A DNA stretch of 64,000 bases from an uncultured Chloroflexota bacterium (lineage in GTDB: Bacteria; Chloroflexota; Anaerolineae; Aggregatilineales; Phototrophicaceae), in NCBI GenBank assembly GCA_937974245.1, contig CALJKV010000026.1, forward strand, positions 25,214-89,213. Reading direction: 5' to 3'. Below, one piece after another: positions 47,645 through 54,979 of this stretch; position 1 is the first letter of the stretch, and every line of letters starts with the position of its first letter. A model generated the notes under the pieces. It saw only the letters and a program-made list of their open reading frames with translations, ran no database searches and was not told the DNA's origin. The translations under genes were made by a program, and so were the position numbers.

Positions 47645-49015
47645 TTATCTCCCCTCAAGCTGCCAATACCCACCGTCGGGAATCCAGCCTACAGCACCAT
47701 CATGTTCGACCTGCCACCACACGAAATCCAGGGCGTCGGGCGGGCACACCGGCCCATCCAGCACGGTAAACACATCACCTACGCTGATCGTGTGCTGTGC
47801 CAGCCGGAACGGGCGGGAGTGACGATATAGTGCCAGTTGCGTCAGCGGCACATCCTGAGAAACCAGTTGTCCTTGACTGCCAACCACCAGGTTGATGGGC
47901 AGACCGGGTGGACAGGATGGCAGGGCAGACGATGGCAAGTCGGCCACCATGAAGCGTTCGTCGGTTCGCAGCCGCCACCGGGGGGCGCTCCAGGCCAGGC
48001 TGACCTCCTGAGATGGTGTACTGTCACCCAAAATCAACCGGGTTTCGCCATCCCGCCGCACATACACACCATCGGCTGCATAGGCCACGCTCCGGCCATC
48101 CGGTGATAGCGTGATCTGCGGGCTGAAAACAGGCGCAGGTAAGTCAAGTGGGGTTAATGCCCCGCTCGAATCGATCAGCCACCATTGATTCTGGCTGTCC
48201 ACCAGCACGGTTGTGGAAGATTCAAGCGCAAACGGGCTGAATAATTCAGGGATACTGGTAGTCGTTACCGCTGCCGCCGATACCGGGTCAATCAAATCCC
48301 ACAAGTTTCCGCCCTCGACCCTATATCCCAGAGCAATCACGCCCGTTGTGTGTTGTTGTATCCAGAGTGTTGGATAGCGCAGATAGGCCTTCAGTAGTCC
48401 GCTGCCGACCTCCGCCGTAAAGATGATTTTCCCCGTTGCCTCATAGACGGTCAGACTTTGTTCCAGCCCATCGCGCACTGCGCCAATCCCGCCCTGATGC
48501 ACGGTGAATATCCCACTCTCTCCCCAATTGAGTGACGCCACCGCAATATGCCCTGCGTCGCCACCACCGCCCGGCAGAGTGGTTGCCAGAAGCGTCTGAC
48601 CGCTGCCGAAATCATGAATTGCCAGTTGGTGGTTTTCGTTCCAGGCCAACTGTGTTCCATCCGGCGACCAGGTGATTGACGTACGAAACACCGCCTCCTC
48701 ACTGCCGCCGGGCAGCGCGGTAGTCTGGCCTGTGACTACATCCATCACCCAAACCTCACTGGGCAGCAAGGCATCGTACTGGCCATCGGTATCCTGCCTG
48801 ATATAGGCCAGACGGCTGCCATCCGGCGACATCGCCAGCTGGTGGATATACCCGGAGTCACTCAGTCGTGCTATCGTGTTGTCGAGTGGGTTCCATGCCC
48901 ACAACACGCCGTCCAGTGCAATAAACAGCGGCGATGGGCTGATTTCCTGGGACTGTGCCCCCGCCGATACGAGCAGCAGCCCAAGCAGTGCCAGCCAGAA
49001 TCCGAGACGAAACAT
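47645..49015 (-). CDS. Exported beta-propeller protein with C-terminal SH3-like domain
   Basis: 456 residues. Signal peptide about 1-20 (MFRLGFW, hydrophobic core, SAGA). The body has several TolB/WD40-like propeller repeats with the SPDG(S/T)xLA motif: MSPDGSRLAYI, WSPDGTQLAWN and LSPDGRSVAYA. The last 80 residues form a bacterial SH3-like module ending WWQVEHDGAVGWIPDGGYW. Probably an extracytoplasmic binding protein rather than an enzyme. The ATG at 49015 has a very strong AAGGAGGAGG site. A decayed copy of its 3' end sits beside the decarboxylase gene at 44.8 kb. Confidence 0.82.
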   Translation of the reverse strand: MFRLGFWLALLGLLLVSAGAQSQEISPSPLFIALDGVLWAWNPLDNTIARLSDSGYIHQLAMSPDGSRLAYIRQDTDGQYDALLPSEVWVMDVVTGQTTALPGGSEEAVFRTSITWSPDGTQLAWNENHQLAIHDFGSGQTLLATTLPGGGGDAGHIAVASLNWGESGIFTVHQGGIGAVRDGLEQSLTVYEATGKIIFTAEVGSGLLKAYLRYPTLWIQQHTTGVIALGYRVEGGNLWDLIDPVSAAAVTTTSIPELFSPFALESSTTVLVDSQNQWWLIDSSGALTPLDLPAPVFSPQITLSPDGRSVAYAADGVYVRRDGETRLILGDSTPSQEVSLAWSAPRWRLRTDERFMVADLPSSALPSCPPGLPINLVVGSQGQLVSQDVPLTQLALYRHSRPFRLAQHTISVGDVFTVLDGPVCPPDALDFVWWQVEHDGAVGWIPDGGYWQLEGR

Positions 49016-49231
49016 GATACCCTCCTCCTTAAATTCTGTTTTGAGAAATCCCGCAGACATGCTTGGGTGAGAGCGCATCGGGCGAATCCGCCGGATGTGT
49101 CATGCCTAATTCTAGTGCGAAAAGGTTGTACGAAGGGCAACCGATGGGGTAGCGCTGCCTGGTCGTACTGGAAGGCAGGGCTTTTGGGCGTATCCTGTAA
49201 TCTGGTGTCTCAATATCTCAAAGGACTGCTC

Positions 49232-49996
49232 ATGACCACCTGGATCGGCCATTTACGTGTCGCGGAGAACCTGCTCCAGCGCCTGCCGCACCTGGACGAG
49301 CGTTTGTTCCTGTTTGGTAGCCTTGCGCCGGATTCCGGCCTGCCGAACGCCGACTGGACGGAGTTCGACCCACCTAAAGAAGTCACCCATTTTCTGGACA
49401 AAGGGCAGGGCGAGGGGAATATCAAAGACATGAATTTTTACCGGCTGTTTCTGGCAGACGTCCCACTGGACGATGTCCACTACAGCTATTTACTTGGTTA
49501 CTTCTTTCACCTTATTTGTGACAATCTGTGGGATATTCGCATCGCCGCGCCAACGCGGGAACGATTGGCTGGTCTGCTGACGGAACTCGGCCCACGAACA
49601 GTGTTTGGCCGCATTAAAAATGACTGGTACACACTGGATTTTAAGTACATCCGCGATTTTCCCGACTGCGCTTTCTGGCGGGTTTACCGGGACGCGCCGC
49701 TGCCCCCGGCAGTTGTGCCGTATCTCTCGGATGCTGCGCTTCACCAGCAAATAACGTATATCCGTGGCTTTTACAGTAACCCGCTGGATGATTTGGAAAT
49801 CGAGCGTCCATATCCCTACTTGAACGAAACCTGCATGGATCGCTACGTGGCCGAAGCATCGGCGCTGCTGCTGCCTATCTACGAGCGTATCCAGCATAAT
49901 GACATAGAGGCAGCTCACACCGCGCTCAAACTGCTGCCGGATTTCACCTTCACGCCGTACCCCCAACCGCTGGGCGATCCGGCAGCCAATGAGTAG
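49232..49996 (+). CDS. Zinc-dependent phospholipase C-like protein
   Basis: 254 residues. The N-terminus WIGHLRVAENLL, then LFGSLAPDSGLPN, then EVTHF, then YLLGYFFHLICDNLW place conserved Trp, His and Asp residues as in the zinc-dependent phospholipase C/S1-P1 nuclease-like family (pfam Zn_dep_PLPC). There is no signal peptide, unlike secreted phospholipases, so a cytoplasmic hydrolase on another phosphoester is possible. The start at 49232 is supported by AAGGA 7 bases upstream; the frame is open for 130 more codons but antisense to the SH3 gene. The family call is from motif pattern only. Confidence 0.65.
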   Translation: MTTWIGHLRVAENLLQRLPHLDERLFLFGSLAPDSGLPNADWTEFDPPKEVTHFLDKGQGEGNIKDMNFYRLFLADVPLDDVHYSYLLGYFFHLICDNLWDIRIAAPTRERLAGLLTELGPRTVFGRIKNDWYTLDFKYIRDFPDCAFWRVYRDAPLPPAVVPYLSDAALHQQITYIRGFYSNPLDDLEIERPYPYLNETCMDRYVAEASALLLPIYERIQHNDIEAAHTALKLLPDFTFTPYPQPLGDPAANE

Positions 49997-50030
49997 CATC
50001 CCGGCCATAGGGTTGGCCCCTGACTGTGCT

Positions 50031-50423
50031 TTACCCGGTGCTGCTGTCATCCTGCGCGGCGGCTACGAAACCATCAAGCGTATTGTTGACGCGGTGCGCC
50101 GCTTCGAAAATCTGCTGTACGTAGCCTATCATCCCGTCTGGTAGATCGCCGTCGAAGCCAGACAGTATCATATCGGAATAGCCGATCATGCAGTTGAGCG
50201 GGTTCCGCAGTTCATGCAGCAGCGGGCGGCTGATTTCCCCGGCACGCAGGCGGGCGATAGCTTCCGCCTGTTCCTCCACAAGCGCCACAAAAGCTCCAGC
50301 GCAGCGCCGGATACGCTGAAGGTCAGTGGTCTGCTTTTCGGCTAAGGTTTCGGCGGCATCAGTGAAAATCGCGTCACACCAATCCATAATTGCTTGTGCG
50401 GGTGCCAGCAGGTCATTGTTCAT
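50031..50423 (-). CDS. Stand-alone histidine-kinase dimerisation (HisKA-like) protein
   Basis: 130 residues, all helical. The centre carries an H-box: LLHELRNPLNCMIGYSDMIL with His70 in the phospho-acceptor position (HELRNPL is the HisKA consensus). The protein ends about 60 residues later, and no ATP-binding HATPase domain (N, G1, G2 boxes) or receiver follows. There is no membrane segment. It could be a phosphotransfer protein served by another kinase, or the remnant of a longer kinase. It ends convergently 34 bases from the phospholipase-like gene. Confidence 0.7.
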   Translation of the reverse strand: MNNDLLAPAQAIMDWCDAIFTDAAETLAEKQTTDLQRIRRCAGAFVALVEEQAEAIARLRAGEISRPLLHELRNPLNCMIGYSDMILSGFDGDLPDGMIGYVQQIFEAAHRVNNTLDGFVAAAQDDSSTG

Positions 50424-50863
50424 AGGTTTAGTTTATCAGTCTGCGCTCAGGCCATCTCAGGTTCTCTTTATAAACTATACTATGATCTGCCAGACTTCGC
50501 CTTTTTTGGGGGGTTTACAAATATAAATTCCGGTGTATCATCAAATCAGCCGGGTGAATAACACCGGCTGTATCTGTCTTAAACTGATGAAAGATGACAT
50601 GAACGAGAGTAGTAGTACGTTAACGGAGCAGCCGCCCTTATCCAGCGGTAGTAACGCCCCGCGCCGTTAGTCTCCTGGCCTCCGCATGATGCGCTGCCAG
50701 TGATAACGCGCCCGCGTTACTGCTGATCCCTACGGGATGCCCTGGCAGCAAGAGCCTGTTCCACACCAATCACATAGTTTGTTGACCGTTGGCTGTGTAC
50801 GACCTGCACGAATATGATTCGGCGTGGGTCAGTGCATCTCTAAAGGCATCATGGAGGTTTACC
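50424..50863 (+). other. Intergenic region and structured leader upstream of the DUF1003 gene
   Basis: 440 bases without a supported gene. From about 50530 to 50750 it contains at least five nested or consecutive perfect helices (see the ncRNA entry). The final 100 bases before the ATG look unstructured and end in GGAGG. Confidence 0.5.
50548..50749 (+). ncRNA. Candidate structured 5' leader (possible riboswitch-like element)
   Basis: Helices seen by eye. A: a hairpin at 50548-50569 (8 bp with one bulge), mutually exclusive with CCGGTGT 50530-50536 pairing to ACACCGG 50561-50567. B: TAACGG 50621-50626 with CCGTTA 50664-50669, enclosing CCGC 50632-50635 with GCGG 50645-50648. C: a three-way junction closed by GCTGCCAG 50693-50700 and CTGGCAGC 50742-50749, with arms TAACGC-GCCC-GCGTTA (50704-50719) and ATCCC-TAC-GGGAT (50726-50738). 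It matches no riboswitch class I can recall. It lies 114 bases before the DUF1003 start. Confidence 0.5.
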
Positions 50864-51478
50864 ATGTACAACGACCTGCTTCTGAATCGGATTGCCGCCG
50901 CCCCGGTGGATGATGTGGATGCTCGTATTGAAGAATTGATCGAGGAAATTGAAGAACTCAGCAGCCTGGCCGGGCCGGAAGCCCAGCGCCTGATCCGCGA
51001 CCTGCGCCCGCACCTCGTGACCGACGACGTCTACGAGGATATTGACGAAAAAGCTTCGCTGGGTGATCGCCTGGCGGATAAGATGGCCTCTGTCGCCGGT
51101 AGCTGGCGTTTTATCCTCTCTTTCGGCCTGTTGATGGTCGTCTGGATCGGTGCTAACGCCTACCTGGGGGCAGGCGCCTTCGACCCGTTCCCGTTTATTC
51201 TGCTCAACCTCACGCTCAGTACGTTAGCAGCTTTACAGGCTCCCGTGATTCTCATGTCGCAAAACCGGCAGGCTACGAAAGATCGGGCGGTTGCTCAGAA
51301 TGATTTCCAGGTCAATCTCAAGAATGAGGTTGAAATTGCTGACCTGCACCGTAAGATTGATATGCTGAGCGATGGCATGATGCTCCAGACGCGGCTCGTC
51401 AACGCCCTGGTTGAGGCCCGCCGCAAGGAACTGAGTGCCACCGTCCGCGTGATGGAGAACCAGCGTAAAGCGGAATAG
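50864..51478 (+). CDS. DUF1003 family membrane protein
   Basis: 204 residues. The DUF1003 core is clear: DRLADKMASVAGSWRFILSFG with the first membrane helix, a short FDPFPFILLNL turn, a second helix with APVILMSQNRQATKDR, then a polar C-terminal helix (NEVEIADLHRKIDML). The N-terminal 75 residues are acidic and helical. The function of the family is not established. The ATG at 50864 has GGAGG 6 bases upstream; the frame is open 25 codons further but without a site. Its long folded leader suggests post-transcriptional control. Confidence 0.85.
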   Translation: MYNDLLLNRIAAAPVDDVDARIEELIEEIEELSSLAGPEAQRLIRDLRPHLVTDDVYEDIDEKASLGDRLADKMASVAGSWRFILSFGLLMVVWIGANAYLGAGAFDPFPFILLNLTLSTLAALQAPVILMSQNRQATKDRAVAQNDFQVNLKNEVEIADLHRKIDMLSDGMMLQTRLVNALVEARRKELSATVRVMENQRKAE

Positions 51479-51590
51479 GGGACGAAAGCACTACAGTATA
51501 AGGGAGGGTTTCATGCAGTTTAACAATTCAGCACGGAGATAAACCGGGCGGTCATGTGCCTACAGAATCGCCCTAAATGAGGGGCATGTA

Positions 51591-51616
51591 GGGGCGCAGC
51601 GCCCGCCCCCCAAACC
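51591..51616. repeat. GC-rich palindromic motif, possible dispersed repeat
   Basis: GTAGGGGCGCAGCGCCCGCC, containing GGGCG-CAG-CGCCC, lies between the convergent DUF1003 and peroxiredoxin genes. It has the look of a REP-like dispersed repeat or a terminator; only one copy was noticed in this window. Confidence 0.3.
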
Positions 51617-51670
51617 ACAACACCGTGCCAATTACGTAAAATGCATCAAACTCTCCCTGGTAACACTGGC

Positions 51671-52132
51671 CTATTCCGCGTCCAGTGCCTTGACTGCTTG
51701 TTCAACACTGTCTTTCGGGCTGATTTTCACCTGCTCGTCCTGTATCACGCCGTTCTCGTCAATCACCCAATGAGAGCGGATGACACCCATGTATGTTTTG
51801 CCATACATCGAGCGTTCGCCCCAGGCACCCCAGCCTTCCAGTACCTTGTGTTCCGGGTCGGAAAGCAGGTCATAGGGCAGGTTTTCGGCCTGCTTCCACT
51901 TGAGCTGGTCTTTCGGTTTATCCGGGCTGATTCCCAGTACTACAGCATTCCCCGCTTCGATTTGCGGGAAGTGGTCACGGAAGCCGCAGGCCTGCGTCGT
52001 GCATCCGGGAGTCCCGGCTTTGGGATACGCGAATAAAACCACTTTTTTCCCGCGATAATCGCTGAGTCTGATTGGCTTGCCATCCTGGTTCAAGAGTTCA
52101 AAATCTGGCGCTTGTTCACCTACTGCGGGCAT
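51671..52132 (-). CDS. bcp: Peroxiredoxin, BCP/PrxQ type
   Basis: 153 residues, thioredoxin-dependent thiol peroxidase. The peroxidatic Cys44 lies in KAGTPGCTTQAC, with the resolving Cys49 five residues later, the C-x4-C arrangement of atypical two-Cys PrxQ. SDYRGKKVVLFAYPKA and LPYDLLSDPEHKVLEGWGAWGE are family-typical. It is cytoplasmic, with no signal. It follows a close paralogue after 30 bases and is likely cotranscribed with it. AAGGAG lies 8 bases before the ATG. Confidence 0.94.
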   Translation of the reverse strand: MPAVGEQAPDFELLNQDGKPIRLSDYRGKKVVLFAYPKAGTPGCTTQACGFRDHFPQIEAGNAVVLGISPDKPKDQLKWKQAENLPYDLLSDPEHKVLEGWGAWGERSMYGKTYMGVIRSHWVIDENGVIQDEQVKISPKDSVEQAVKALDAE

Positions 52133-52162
52133 GACGGGTTCTCCTTCTGGCTGTTAGCTGCT

Positions 52163-52630
52163 TTAACCTGGTTCCTGCATCTTCTGAATGGCCGCCAGCG
52201 CCCGGCGCACACTCGCGCCAGGGCTGATGCCCACCTGCATATCCACGACTCGCCCCTCTTCGTCAATCACCCAGAATGAACGGGTAGTCCTGGGGAGAGT
52301 GATTACACCAAAAAGAGACATTCCCCAGGCGTTGAGCGTCGTCAATACCCTATGATCGGTATCGGACAGCAGGTCGTAGGGGAGCTGCTTCGCCTGTTTC
52401 CAACTGCGTAGTTTCTCCTGGCTGTCCCCGCTGATGCCCAGCACGACGGCATTGGCTGTTTCCAGGTGGGGGAACTCGTCGCGGAAGCCACACGCCTGGT
52501 TATTGCATCCTGCTGTATAGGCCTGGGGAAAAGCAAAGATGACCACTTTTTTCCCCCGGTAATCACTGAGTTTAACCTGTTTGCCATCCTGGTTCGGCAG
52601 TTCAAAATCCGGTGCGAATTGACCGATCAT
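52163..52630 (-). CDS. Peroxiredoxin, BCP/PrxQ type (paralogue)
   Basis: 155 residues, a paralogue of the downstream peroxiredoxin. Cys42 and Cys47 are in AYTAGCNNQACGF, with the TxxC peroxidatic motif intact. The segment after LSDTDHRVLTTLNAWG differs from the paralogue: the usual GKTYMG-type strand is FGVITLPRTTRSFWV, as in several BCP relatives with their own substrate preference. It is the first gene of a two-gene unit, and a perfect palindrome lies 39 bases upstream. Tandem duplication is the simplest origin. Confidence 0.92.
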   Translation of the reverse strand: MIGQFAPDFELPNQDGKQVKLSDYRGKKVVIFAFPQAYTAGCNNQACGFRDEFPHLETANAVVLGISGDSQEKLRSWKQAKQLPYDLLSDTDHRVLTTLNAWGMSLFGVITLPRTTRSFWVIDEEGRVVDMQVGISPGASVRRALAAIQKMQEPG

Positions 52631-52653
52631 TTTCTGTCACTATCCTCACTATC

Positions 52654-52685
52654 TGTACACACAAAAACTGTACAATTATTGTACA
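52654..52685 (-). promoter_or_regulatory. Palindromic operator with TGTACA repeats upstream of the peroxiredoxin pair
   Basis: A perfect 17-base palindrome, TGTACAATTATTGTACA, at 52669-52685, plus a third TGTACA at 52654-52659. On the minus strand the palindrome contains TACAAT, usable as a -10 for the peroxiredoxin genes, so a bound repressor would cover the promoter. The regulator is not identified. Confidence 0.55.
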
Positions 52686-52755
52686 CTGGAATTGAAAATG
52701 TGGACAGACTATCAGCAAACCCTCATCTGTGTGGACGACTTTGCGCTGAGGAATC

Positions 52756-53349
52756 TCACTCGATTCCCACCGCCGCTGCCAGTGCCGCGAGATCCACCGC
52801 GCCGTAAAAAATGTGAGTGATTATGCCATCAGGAGCGATCACGTATGTTGAGGGCAGGCCGCGCACATGATACAACCGCGTCAACTCTTGCGTCTGATCG
52901 AGGACGACGGTCAACGTCAGGCCGAGTTCATCTGCCCAGGCGCGAACGGTTTCCGGTGATTCCCCCTGGTTGACCGCGATAATGGGTATACTTCCAGCCG
53001 CCCTTTTATACAGGGATTGCAGGTCGGGCATTTCGACCCGGCACGGGCCGCACCACGTCGCCCAGAAATTGAGGACAACCGTCCGCCCGCGCCGCGCCGC
53101 CAGGGTCACACTTCCGCCGTCCAGGGTTGCCGCAGTAAAGCCGGGGGCCTGTGCGCCGATTTCCGGGGCGATAGGGATGAGGCCGGTAAACGATGTTCCC
53201 GTATATGCAGCCCGTTCTGGCAGCCCGGCGGCCAGCACAATAACAAAGGCCGCTACCAGCATCACCAGCGCAATGATCGTGCGCAGGACGGCAGCAGCCT
53301 TATGGGTCGTGCGTGGTGCGGCAGTCATTTGGGTATCTACCCGCGTCAC
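52756..53349 (-). CDS. Membrane-anchored TlpA/ResA-like thiol-disulfide oxidoreductase
   Basis: 197 residues. One membrane segment (about 22-42) anchors an extracytoplasmic thioredoxin fold with the active site [13 protein letters not shown] (Cys100, Cys103) and a cis-Pro in RGLPSTYV. It reduces or oxidises periplasmic thiols, for example apocytochrome c, if a CcdA-type donor is present; a CcdA-TlpA fusion is encoded at 60 kb. The GTG start overlaps the rpoD stop (GTGA), so translation is coupled to the sigma factor, an unusual neighbour for a thioredoxin. Confidence 0.88.
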   Translation of the reverse strand: MTRVDTQMTAAPRTTHKAAAVLRTIIALVMLVAAFVIVLAAGLPERAAYTGTSFTGLIPIAPEIGAQAPGFTAATLDGGSVTLAARRGRTVVLNFWATWCGPCRVEMPDLQSLYKRAAGSIPIIAVNQGESPETVRAWADELGLTLTVVLDQTQELTRLYHVRGLPSTYVIAPDGIITHIFYGAVDLAALAAAVGIE

Positions 53350-54974
53350 ATCTCCAGGTAGTCGCGCAGTTGCCGGCTGCGTGTTGGGTGGCGCAGTTTC
53401 CGCAGCGCCTTAGCCTCAATCTGGCGGATACGCTCACGGGTGACACCCAGGTGACGCCCGACTTCTTCTAAGGTGTGATCCTGTCCATCCAGCAGGCCAA
53501 AGCGCATTTCCAGCACCTCGCGCTCACGTTCGCTCAACACGCCCAGCGCCGAACGAATCTGTTCTTTGAGCAGCTGGCGACTGGCGGCATCCACCGGTCC
53601 CACGATGTTATCGTCCGGGATGAATTCGCCCAGCACGCTGCTGTCTTCCTGGCCGATAGGCATTTCTAGACTCATCGGTTCCTGGCTGATACGCTGGATT
53701 TTTCGTACTTTTTGCGCGGCGCGGCGCAGTTTGCGCTGCAAGCCCAAATCCATCCGCGCTCCCTGCTGGCGAATCAGCCTGATCGCCTCGATTTCTTCCG
53801 GCGTAAGGAAGTCCATCTCCAGCGCAATCTGTTCGGCGCTTGGTTCGGCGCCCAGTTCCTGCACCAGTTCCCGCTGGATACGCATCAGGCGGTTGATCGT
53901 CTCGACCATGTGGACGGGGATACGGATCGTTCGTGCCTGGTCAGCAATCGCCCGGCTGATCGCCTGTCGGATCCACCAGGTGGCATAGGTGCTGAACTTA
54001 AAGCCTTTGGTGTGGTCGAACTTCTCTACCGCCCGCAGCAGGCCGATATTACCCTCTTGAATCAGGTCGAGGAAGTTAATGCCACGCCCCATATAGCGTT
54101 TGGCGACACTCACGACCAGGCGCAGGTTCGCCCGCGTAAGCGCTTCTGCGGCCAGCACAGCTTTACGCTCGGTACGCTCGAAGAGTTCCGGCAGGTCCGC
54201 GACAGTATCCGGGTCGGCGGCCAGCCACGCAGCAAACTGGCTGCGCGGTGGAATCTGCCCATCTTCCTCGTAGACTTGTTTGATCTGCACCAGCAGGCTG
54301 AGCGGAATCACATAGATTCCCTGGAAGACATCGAACAGGCGGCGTGCCAGTTCCGTCCACAGTTCATCGCGGCCCCATTCACGCTGGCGCAGCACGGAGC
54401 GAATATACGAGCTGCCCGTGACGTCCCAATCTTCAGAGACCAGCACAACCTCTTCAATCAGTTTGCTGAGGCTGGGGGTCTCAACCCCAAAGGCCATGGC
54501 ACCCTCCACCACTTCTTCCCAGTTGCGGCAGATATGCTCGTAGATCAACTCAATGACCTGGGTCGGCTGAGGCAGTCCGTCGGGTAGTTCACTGGTTTCG
54601 CGCCCGCTGGAGAGCCGGTCTAACACCGATTGCAGCAGTTGTTCGGCGGCAATCTGGGTACTCAACCAGATTTCACGGTTAGTATCCAGCAGCGGCACCT
54701 GCCCAATCTCCTTGAGATACATGCGCACCGGGTCGTCGGCCAGCGCCGCCGCATCTATTGAGAGCGCGTCCTCGTCAATATCCTCATCCAGATCATCCAG
54801 GTCATCGCTATCTGGGTCATCGGACAGTAGCACATCATCCGAGTCGTCGGAATCGCTCATGAAGAAATGGTCATCATCTTCATCCAGGTCATCGTCATGG
54901 TCATCATCAACCTGTACTCTGGTCATTTCCTGGGAGGTATCCAGTTCGGGTTTACGCTTTTTTTTCTTAGCCAT
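53346..54974 (-). CDS. rpoD: Primary RNA polymerase sigma factor (RpoD/SigA)
   Basis: 542 residues. The N-terminal 75 residues are extremely rich in Asp and Ser and replace most of region 1.1. Region 1.2 is [17 protein letters not shown]. Regions 2.1-2.4 are [20 protein letters not shown] through [15 protein letters not shown], which recognises the -10 box. Region 3 follows, and region 4 ends with [18 protein letters not shown], the -35 recognition helix. It lies between dnaG and a TlpA gene; the dnaG-rpoD order is the old macromolecular-synthesis operon. I prefer ATG 54974 (MAKKKKRK); a GTG at 54983 overlapping the dnaG stop is the alternative. Confidence 0.95.
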   Translation of the reverse strand: MAKKKKRKPELDTSQEMTRVQVDDDHDDDLDEDDDHFFMSDSDDSDDVLLSDDPDSDDLDDLDEDIDEDALSIDAAALADDPVRMYLKEIGQVPLLDTNREIWLSTQIAAEQLLQSVLDRLSSGRETSELPDGLPQPTQVIELIYEHICRNWEEVVEGAMAFGVETPSLSKLIEEVVLVSEDWDVTGSSYIRSVLRQREWGRDELWTELARRLFDVFQGIYVIPLSLLVQIKQVYEEDGQIPPRSQFAAWLAADPDTVADLPELFERTERKAVLAAEALTRANLRLVVSVAKRYMGRGINFLDLIQEGNIGLLRAVEKFDHTKGFKFSTYATWWIRQAISRAIADQARTIRIPVHMVETINRLMRIQRELVQELGAEPSAEQIALEMDFLTPEEIEAIRLIRQQGARMDLGLQRKLRRAAQKVRKIQRISQEPMSLEMPIGQEDSSVLGEFIPDDNIVGPVDAASRQLLKEQIRSALGVLSEREREVLEMRFGLLDGQDHTLEEVGRHLGVTRERIRQIEAKALRKLRHPTRSRQLRDYLEM

Positions 54975-54979
54975 AGGTT

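Noticed and set aside
47440..47673. 77-codon minus-strand frame overlapping the end of the SH3 gene
   Set aside because: Its first part is the SH3 gene 3' end in another frame and the rest is AT-rich intergenic sequence; no ribosome site.
48842..49231. Upstream extension of the phospholipase-like frame
   Set aside because: It is antisense to the SH3/propeller gene start; the ATG at 49232 has a proper ribosome site and matches the family N-terminus.
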